DNA of 64,000 bases from Paenibacillus_AP thailandensis (GTDB taxonomy: Bacteria > Bacillota > Bacilli > Paenibacillales > Paenibacillaceae): NCBI RefSeq assembly GCF_042685365.1, contig NZ_JBHUMY010000012.1, forward strand, positions 248,001-312,000, given 5' to 3'. Below, piece after piece: positions 59,611-64,000 of the stretch; the first letter of the stretch is position 1, and every line of letters starts with the position of its first letter. The position numbers and the translations under genes were made by a program. The notes under the pieces were generated by a model, which was not told where the DNA came from, searched no databases, and saw nothing but the letters and a program-made list of their open reading frames with translations.

Positions 59611-59637
59611 ATCACCTCTGTTAAGCAGTTTACCCTG

Positions 59638-59919
59638 TTACGTCCGAACGTGCAAATCGTCCTCTTCGGATTTCAACTGCTTCGCGTCGTCCAGCCGGAC
59701 GAGCACGACGTCCGCACCGATCTTGACGATGTTCCGCCACGGGATGACGACCTCCGTTCCGCCCCCTCCGAATACCCCTCTGAACCGGGCCGGCTGCGGC
59801 ACGACGATGGAATCGATTCTCCCTTGGCGCAAATCAAGCTCCAGATCGGAAATATGCCCGAGCTTTTTCCCGTCTACGATATTGATGACGTCCTTCGTCT
59901 GAAAATCCGATATTTTCAC
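59638..59919 (-). CDS. YlmC/YmxH family PRC-barrel sporulation protein
   Basis: The 93-aa protein starts at a GTG with GAGG ahead and reads MKISDFQTKDVINIVDGKKL. It has the PRC-barrel pattern with LGHISDLELDLRQGRIDSIV and IPWRNIVKIGADVVLVRLDD. The YlmC/YmxH family are sporulation-cluster proteins of unknown function. It is located between sigG and pgeF, its usual place. Confidence 0.92.
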   Translation of the reverse strand: MKISDFQTKDVINIVDGKKLGHISDLELDLRQGRIDSIVVPQPARFRGVFGGGGTEVVIPWRNIVKIGADVVLVRLDDAKQLKSEEDDLHVRT

Positions 59920-60044
59920 GCGATCCTCACCACGCTTCCGGCGGAGTAGACTTTAACTGTCCTTTATAATCTATATGATGAAACGGCCCAAAATGAACAT
60001 CAATTCACGGACATTCGGTTTCAAAAGGCGCTTTTTCGGCGAAA

Positions 60045-60090
60045 TAAAAAACCGCCTTCGTCTCATCGAACAGGAGACGAGGGCGGCTTG
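60045..60090 (-). terminator. terminator of sigG
   Basis: On the minus strand GCCGCCCTCGTCTC pairs with GAGACGAAGGCGGT across 9 nt and is followed by TTTTTTATTT, about 25 nt after the sigG stop. Confidence 0.85.
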
Positions 60091-60115
60091 CTTGCCGTTT
60101 TCGTTTAAAATCGCT

Positions 60116-60898
60116 TTACATCTTCACATGCTTTTGCATTTGCTGGATCGCCGACTTCTCCAGCCGGGAAACCTGCGCCTGCGAGATGCCGATCTCGTCG
60201 GCTACCTCCATTTGCGTTTTTCCTTCAAAGAAACGCATGGACAATATCATTTTTTCCCGGTCGTTCAGCTTGTGCATCGCTTCCCGCAGCGCGATTTCCT
60301 CAATCCAGGAAACGTCTTTGTTCTTGTCGTCGCTGATCTGGTCCATGACGAAGATCGGATCGCCGCCGTCGTGATAAATCGGTTCGAACAGAGACACCGG
60401 ATCCTGAATCGCATCCAAGGCAAAAACGATATCTTCCTTCGGAACGTTCAGCTCTTCGGAAATTTCGAATATCGTCGGCTCGCGCGAGTTTTTGTTCGTC
60501 AAGCTGTCTCTGACCTGAAGCGCCTTGTAGGCGATGTCCCGCAGGCTGCGGGAGACGCGGATCGGGTTATTGTCCCGCAAATAGCGGCGGATTTCGCCGA
60601 TGATCATCGGAACCGCGTAGGTAGAGAATTTTACGTTTTGGCTAAGGTCGAAATTATCGATCGCCTTCATAAGTCCAATGCAGCCGACCTGGAACAGATC
60701 GTCCACGAATTCTCCCCTGTTGTTGAATCGCTGAATGACGCTGAGCACCAGCCTCAAGTTGCCATTCACTAATTTCTCCCTTGCTGACCACTCATTCTTC
60801 GTTTGCAACGCCGTGAACAGTTCCCGCATTTCGGCATTGTTGAGAACAGGAAGTTTCGCGGTATCCACTCCAACGATTTCGACTTTGTTTCGGGTCAA
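60116..60898 (-). CDS. sigG: forespore sigma factor sigma-G
   Basis: The 260-aa protein directs late forespore transcription. Start is a TTG at 60898 with GGGAGG 8 nt ahead, giving MTRNKVEIVGVDTAKLPVLN, the canonical sigma-G N-terminus; the longer frame from an ATG would be wrong. Region 2 is FSTYAVPMIIGEIRRYLRDN, preceded by GRGEFVDDLFQVGCIGLMKA-like sequence, and region 4 ends with the helix-turn-helix MEVADEIGISQAQVSRLEKS. It follows sigE, as in Bacillus. Confidence 0.96.
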   Translation of the reverse strand: MTRNKVEIVGVDTAKLPVLNNAEMRELFTALQTKNEWSAREKLVNGNLRLVLSVIQRFNNRGEFVDDLFQVGCIGLMKAIDNFDLSQNVKFSTYAVPMIIGEIRRYLRDNNPIRVSRSLRDIAYKALQVRDSLTNKNSREPTIFEISEELNVPKEDIVFALDAIQDPVSLFEPIYHDGGDPIFVMDQISDDKNKDVSWIEEIALREAMHKLNDREKMILSMRFFEGKTQMEVADEIGISQAQVSRLEKSAIQQMQKHVKM

Positions 60899-60931
60899 TG
60901 TGATTACCTCCCAAGGAGAAACATTAATGTA

Positions 60932-60941
60932 CATTATCTCC
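60932..60941 (-). promoter_or_regulatory. possible sigma-F/sigma-G -10 element before sigG
   Basis: Minus-strand GGAGATAATG matches the forespore -10 consensus GGNNANAHTR. A GAATA lies 14 nt upstream, shorter than the usual 16, so the -35 is doubtful. In Bacillus sigG is transcribed by sigma-F, which makes this plausible. Confidence 0.4.
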
Positions 60942-60998
60942 TAGGGGTCCTATTTTATTCCTTGCGTCGACGCCATTCGACAGAGCTTGCGGCGCACG

Positions 60999-61721
60999 CT
61001 ACACCATTTTGTTGAACTCCTTGCGGAGACGTTTAATGATCCGTTTTTCGAGGCGGGAAATGTACGATTGGGAAATGCCGAGCAAGTCGGCGACATCCTT
61101 TTGCGTTTTTTCCTCGCCGTCCGCAAGTCCGAAGCGAAGCTCCATGATGATCCTCTCCCGTTCGGACAGTTTGTCGAGCGCCTTGTGAAGCAGCTTCCGG
61201 TCGACCTGCTCCTCGATATTCCGGTAGATGGTGTCGTTCTCCGTTCCGAGCACGTCGGAAAGCAGCAGCTCGTTGCCGTCCCAATCGATATTCAGCGGCT
61301 CGTCGAACGATACCTCGGTGCGTGTCTTGCTGTTGCGCCTTAAATACATCAAAATTTCGTTTTCGATACAACGGGACGCATAGGTGGCGAGCTTGATCTT
61401 TTTGTCCGGATCGAACGTATTCACCGCTTTAATCAGACCGATTGCCCCGATCGAAACCAAATCCTCGATGTGGATGCCCGTGTTCTCGAATTTGCGGGCA
61501 ATGTAGACGACCAGGCGCAAATTGCGCTCGATGAGCATCGCCCGGATCGCGCTGTCTCCGGAAGGCAGCTTCTCCAGCAAATATTCCTCTTCCTCCCGCG
61601 TGAGCGGAGGGGGGAGCGCCTCGCTGCCGCCGATATAATAAATTTCTTCGCTTTTTAATCCGAATAAAAATAAAACCCGATAATAATATAACTGCAGGAT
61701 TAATTTCCACTTCACGACCAT
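60999..61721 (-). CDS. sigE: mother-cell sigma factor sigma-E (pro form)
   Basis: The 240-aa precursor begins MVVKWKLILQLYYYRVLFLF (ATG at 61721, GGGAGG 9 nt ahead). The hydrophobic N-terminal pro-region, cleaved by SpoIIGA after about residue 28, is followed by EEIYYIGGSEALPPPL. Region 2 (ARKFENTGIHIEDLVSIGAI, KLATYASRCIENEILMYLRR) and region 4 (VADLLGISQSYISRLEKRII) are complete. It is 37 nt after spoIIGA, as expected. Confidence 0.97.
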   Translation of the reverse strand: MVVKWKLILQLYYYRVLFLFGLKSEEIYYIGGSEALPPPLTREEEEYLLEKLPSGDSAIRAMLIERNLRLVVYIARKFENTGIHIEDLVSIGAIGLIKAVNTFDPDKKIKLATYASRCIENEILMYLRRNSKTRTEVSFDEPLNIDWDGNELLLSDVLGTENDTIYRNIEEQVDRKLLHKALDKLSERERIIMELRFGLADGEEKTQKDVADLLGISQSYISRLEKRIIKRLRKEFNKMV

Positions 61722-61758
61722 TTGGATTTCCCTCCCGAAATAGTTGTTGGCGTTCATG

Positions 61759-62685
61759 TTACCGGGCATCCTGCACAAGCGACGGGTGTATGATAGCTTG
61801 ATAAGTCCCGTCTGCCGCAAGCTTTCCGCCGTCTAAGCCGACCAGCACCTTCCGGGATTCATACACTTGCCCTTCTCGTTCGACGCTGACCGCGTCAGGC
61901 CTTAAGGCGAGCATGAACTGCGTCCCGCGGTTTATGCCGCGGTATGGCACAAGCCGAAGACGTTCCCGCCATTTGAAATCCTCGCCGCCAAGATCCGCCA
62001 CCAGCCGGTCGACTTCCGCCTTTCGAATGCCTTCCAGCCAGGACGAAGGCAATTCGCCGCTCCACAAGGCTGCTTCCATCACCATAACCGGAGAGCGGCT
62101 CAGCGGATCGTACAGCTGGTTGCCCGTATCGATAAGTCCCGTGCATGTACGCACGACTTCGCCGATCGTCACCGTCACTTCAGCCAGATGGGTCCTTGTG
62201 TCTGCCGCCTTGCGCTTATGCGTCCAAACGGCACGGAACAAATACAACCCGATCGCAAGCGCCGCAAACAAATATACGGCACCCATTCTCATTTCGATGC
62301 TTACGCTCCCGCCGCCGGCAAGCATCACCGTCCTCCATACGTCCGCCGAGCCTTGCATCAACAAATAGTGAATCCCGACAACGGCGCCAAGCGCCACAAA
62401 ATTAACCGCGTAAAAAGCTATCACGTTCCGGATATAATGCTGAAGCGAGCCGAAGCCGAATGCGACCCACAATATGACGAGCGACAGCGCGATTTTTACG
62501 AGAAGCGTGTACAGAAACGACAACGGCGGAAACAACATCAGAACGACATAACAAGCTCCGATCGAAGCGGCGGTCAGCACCCGCCAAGGCTTAGCCCGCA
62601 AATGCCGGACCCACGCGGTCGTAAGAAGAATGCCCCCGTCGATCAGCAGCTCTTGCAAAAAAACGACGTCGATATAAACAGCCAA
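61759..62685 (-). CDS. spoIIGA: sporulation aspartic protease SpoIIGA
   Basis: The 308-aa protease activates pro-sigma-E in the mother cell. It starts at a TTG at 62685 with AGGAAGGGG 8 nt ahead (MAVYIDVVFLQELLIDGGIL); an ATG 33 nt farther upstream is less well placed. Five hydrophobic helices span about residues 5-165, and the cytoplasmic half holds the catalytic GLIDTGNQLYDPLSRSPVM (aspartic protease signature DTG) and LRLVPYRGINRGTQFMLALR. Cotranscribed with sigE. Confidence 0.94.
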   Translation of the reverse strand: MAVYIDVVFLQELLIDGGILLTTAWVRHLRAKPWRVLTAASIGACYVVLMLFPPLSFLYTLLVKIALSLVILWVAFGFGSLQHYIRNVIAFYAVNFVALGAVVGIHYLLMQGSADVWRTVMLAGGGSVSIEMRMGAVYLFAALAIGLYLFRAVWTHKRKAADTRTHLAEVTVTIGEVVRTCTGLIDTGNQLYDPLSRSPVMVMEAALWSGELPSSWLEGIRKAEVDRLVADLGGEDFKWRERLRLVPYRGINRGTQFMLALRPDAVSVEREGQVYESRKVLVGLDGGKLAADGTYQAIIHPSLVQDAR

Positions 62686-62753
62686 GGACTTTTCCCCTTC
62701 CTGCTTATGCGGGCTCAAAGGCAGCCTTTCAATCTGTAAAAGAAGATGAAATC

Positions 62754-62820
62754 AGTATATTAGAATCCTATTTCAATGTCTGTCTAATCATGACGCTGGC
62801 CATTATCTTTTTTTGTCGAG
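62754..62820 (-). promoter_or_regulatory. Spo0A-type promoter of spoIIGA-sigE
   Basis: On the minus strand TAGACA (62781-62786) and TATACT (62754-62759) are separated by 21 nt, an abnormal spacing like that of Bacillus spoIIG, where Spo0A compensates for the distance. A Spo0A-box variant TGTCTAA (62781-62787) overlaps the -35, and another, TGTCGAG (62814-62820), lies 33 bp upstream; the consensus is TGTCGAA. Confidence 0.65.
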
Positions 62821-62852
62821 CTATATTGCCTACCTACCCTTCTGCATCGCTT

Positions 62853-63137
62853 CCCCCCACCCCCTCCGGAGGAGGGGCTCCAAGGGTATGCACCCTCTGG
62901 ACACCCCAAGGGGCGTTCCTGCCACGCGGCCGTCTTCCGGCATCCGCCTCTCCCCCCACCCCCTCCAGAGGAGAGGTCTCCAAGGGTATGCACCCTCTGG
63001 ACACCCCAAGGAGCGTTCCTGCCACGCGGCCGTCTTCCGGCATCCGCCTCTCCCACCACCCTCTCCAGAGGAGAGGGCTCCAAGGGTATGCACCCTCTGG
63101 ACACCCCAAGGAGAGTTCCTGCCACGCGGCCGTCTTC
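62853..63137. repeat. three direct repeats of exactly 100 bp, noncoding
   Basis: The phrase CAAGGGTATGCACCCTCTGG occurs at 62881, 62981 and 63081, and the flanks repeat at the same 100-bp step, giving nearly three units with a few base differences. Each unit carries two short hairpins: CC(C/T)CTCC-nga-GGAG(G/A)GG and GGGT-atgc-ACCC. The frames are open across all units only because of base composition. No spacers, so it is not CRISPR. It lies between the spoIIGA promoter and the ftsZ terminator. Confidence 0.85.
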
Positions 63138-63261
63138 GACAATCCTTGCTGCAAACCCGCGCATTGTCCTGACGGCCAAAGCTTTCATTTCTAGCTTCTT
63201 TCATTTGCACCACTCGTTGGCCAAAGCTCTCATCTATGGCTTGTGTATCATGTAGAAAAAT

Positions 63262-63303
63262 AAAAAAGCTCTCCCGGGCAATGAATGCCTCGGGAAAGCT
63301 CTT
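63262..63303 (-). terminator. terminator of ftsZ
   Basis: On the minus strand AAGAGCTTTCCCGAGGCA pairs with TGCCCGGGAGAGCTT across 6 nt and is followed by TTTTTTATTT. Confidence 0.9.
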
Positions 63304-63317
63304 GGACAAAAATAATG

Positions 63318-64000
63318 TTAACGGTCGTTGTTGCGAGGGCGGTTGCGAAGGAACGCCGGAATTTCCAACTGGTCGCTCGTCGGAGTCGAGCCAAACGGTT
63401 TAACGTTAGGCGCGCTGCCCGTTTGCGGGCTGTGGACCGCCGATGCCGATCTCGGCTCCGGCTGCTCCGGCTGGGCTCTGCGAACGCCTTGAGGCGGCTT
63501 GTTCTCGAAACCCGTCGCAATGACGGTTACTTTGATTTCTTCTTTTAGATCTTCATTGATGATAGCGCCAAAAATCATGTTCACTTCCGGATCGGAAGCC
63601 GAAATGACAATTTCCGCCGCTTCGTTGACTTCGTAAAGGGACAAGTTCGTGCCGCCCGTAATGTTCATAATGACGCCGCGCGCGCCGTCGATGGACGTCT
63701 CAAGCAGCGGGCTCATAATCGCCTTGCGGGCCGCTTCCGCCGCGCGGTTCTCGCCCGTCGCGACGCCGATGCCCATCAGAGCCGAGCCGCGTTCGGTCAT
63801 GATCGTCTTGACGTCGGCGAAATCGAGGTTGATCAGACCAGGTACGGCAATCAGGTCGGAAATGCCTTGAACCGCTTGACGAAGCACGTTATCCGCTTCA
63901 AGGAACGCTTCCAGCATCGGCGTTTTCTTGTCGACGATCTCGAGCAGGCGGTCGTTCGGAATAACGATCAGCGTGTCGACCTTCTCTTTCAGCGCTTCGA
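63318..64000 (-). CDS. ftsZ: FtsZ cell-division GTPase, 5' end cut off by window edge
   Basis: The C-terminal 227 residues are visible; the N-terminal GTP-binding half lies beyond the right edge. It includes VDTLIVIPNDRLLEIVDKKT, the T7 synergy loop GLINLDFADVKTIMTERG, GENRAAEAARKAI, and ALMGIGVATG. The variable linker is Pro/Gln/Ser-rich, and the conserved C-terminal peptide LEIPAFLRNRPR (which binds SepF, FtsA and ZapA) closes the protein. It forms the division ring with SepF encoded about 5.5 kb downstream. Confidence 0.97.
   Translation of the reverse strand, partial: EALKEKVDTLIVIPNDRLLEIVDKKTPMLEAFLEADNVLRQAVQGISDLIAVPGLINLDFADVKTIMTERGSALMGIGVATGENRAAEAARKAIMSPLLETSIDGARGVIMNITGGTNLSLYEVNEAAEIVISASDPEVNMIFGAIINEDLKEEIKVTVIATGFENKPPQGVRRAQPEQPEPRSASAVHSPQTGSAPNVKPFGSTPTSDQLEIPAFLRNRPRNNDR

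Noticed and set aside
62853..63137. CRISPR array
   Set aside because: Repeats are contiguous with no spacers and there are no cas genes nearby.
62784..63309. Several open frames on both strands over the 100-bp repeats
   Set aside because: All frames are open because of low stop-codon density in the GC-rich repeats; 100 bp is not a multiple of three, so the repeats do not even encode a repeated peptide in one frame.

Overview
The window is a chromosomal segment of an endospore-forming member of the Bacillota, most likely Paenibacillaceae (Paenibacillus, Cohnella or a relative). The evidence is the conserved ftsZ - spoIIGA - sigE - sigG - ylmC - pgeF - yggS - sepF - yggT - ylmH - divIVA - ileS order, two YjcZ-type small sporulation proteins, intracellular subtilisin, LL-diaminopimelate aminotransferase, large AraC-type membrane sensors paired with polysaccharide ABC importers, and moderately GC-rich codon use. 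Almost everything from about 7.4 kb to the right edge lies on the minus strand; the plus-strand genes are mostly small.

Layout, left to right. 1-2.6 kb: a holin-like fragment, a Y-family polymerase/YolD pair behind two LexA-type SOS boxes, and a DUF2905 membrane protein. 2.6-4.5 kb: a MarR regulator and a YhgE-type membrane protein. 4.6-7.4 kb: sporulation or stress small genes (two YjcZ proteins flanking a repeat-rich DUF2642 protein, Hsp20, and an unknown 89-aa protein). 7.45-11.5 kb: a six-gene minus-strand operon of a small membrane protein, a radical SAM activase-like enzyme, a DUF1257/Ycf35-like protein, a membrane helix-hairpin-helix protein, a Ycf46-like AAA+ ATPase and a DUF2997 protein. 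This is the best candidate for an undescribed system. 11.5-12.8 kb: mostly noncoding, with orphan terminators, palindromes and tRNA-Val. 12.9-14.8 kb: an SLH/PrcB_C-like exported protein and ung.

14.9-24.3 kb: a carbohydrate locus (solute-binding lipoprotein, two permeases, AraC sensor, cytoplasmic sulfatase, PL11-type rhamnogalacturonan lyase), probably for a sulfated rhamnose-containing polymer. 24.5-24.8 kb: tRNA-fMet, tRNA-Ile(CAU) and tRNA-Leu(UAA). 25.0-32.3 kb: a MacAB-like operon with an ABC ATPase/AbrB fusion, a solute-binding lipoprotein and a 54-aa gene whose ribosome site lies inside a hairpin. 32.5-34.3 kb: a chemoreceptor. 34.5-43.5 kb: a PyrR-attenuated pyrimidine operon (pyrR-B-C-carA-carB-pyrF-pyrE) lacking pyrK/pyrD.

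43.6-46.6 kb: intracellular serine protease, a type I toxin/antisense RNA-like locus, and dapL. 46.7-49.5 kb: an RluD-family synthase, lspA, a DksA/TraR-type YteA protein and a DUF5665 protein. 49.7-53.2 kb: ileS behind a T-box leader. 53.2-55.5 kb: an eight-module bacterial Ig-like exported protein. 55.9-64 kb: the division and sporulation cluster, with a Spo0A-type promoter before spoIIGA and three 100-bp direct repeats between spoIIGA and ftsZ. All calls come from reading the sequence and from recalled family signatures; no database search was run.
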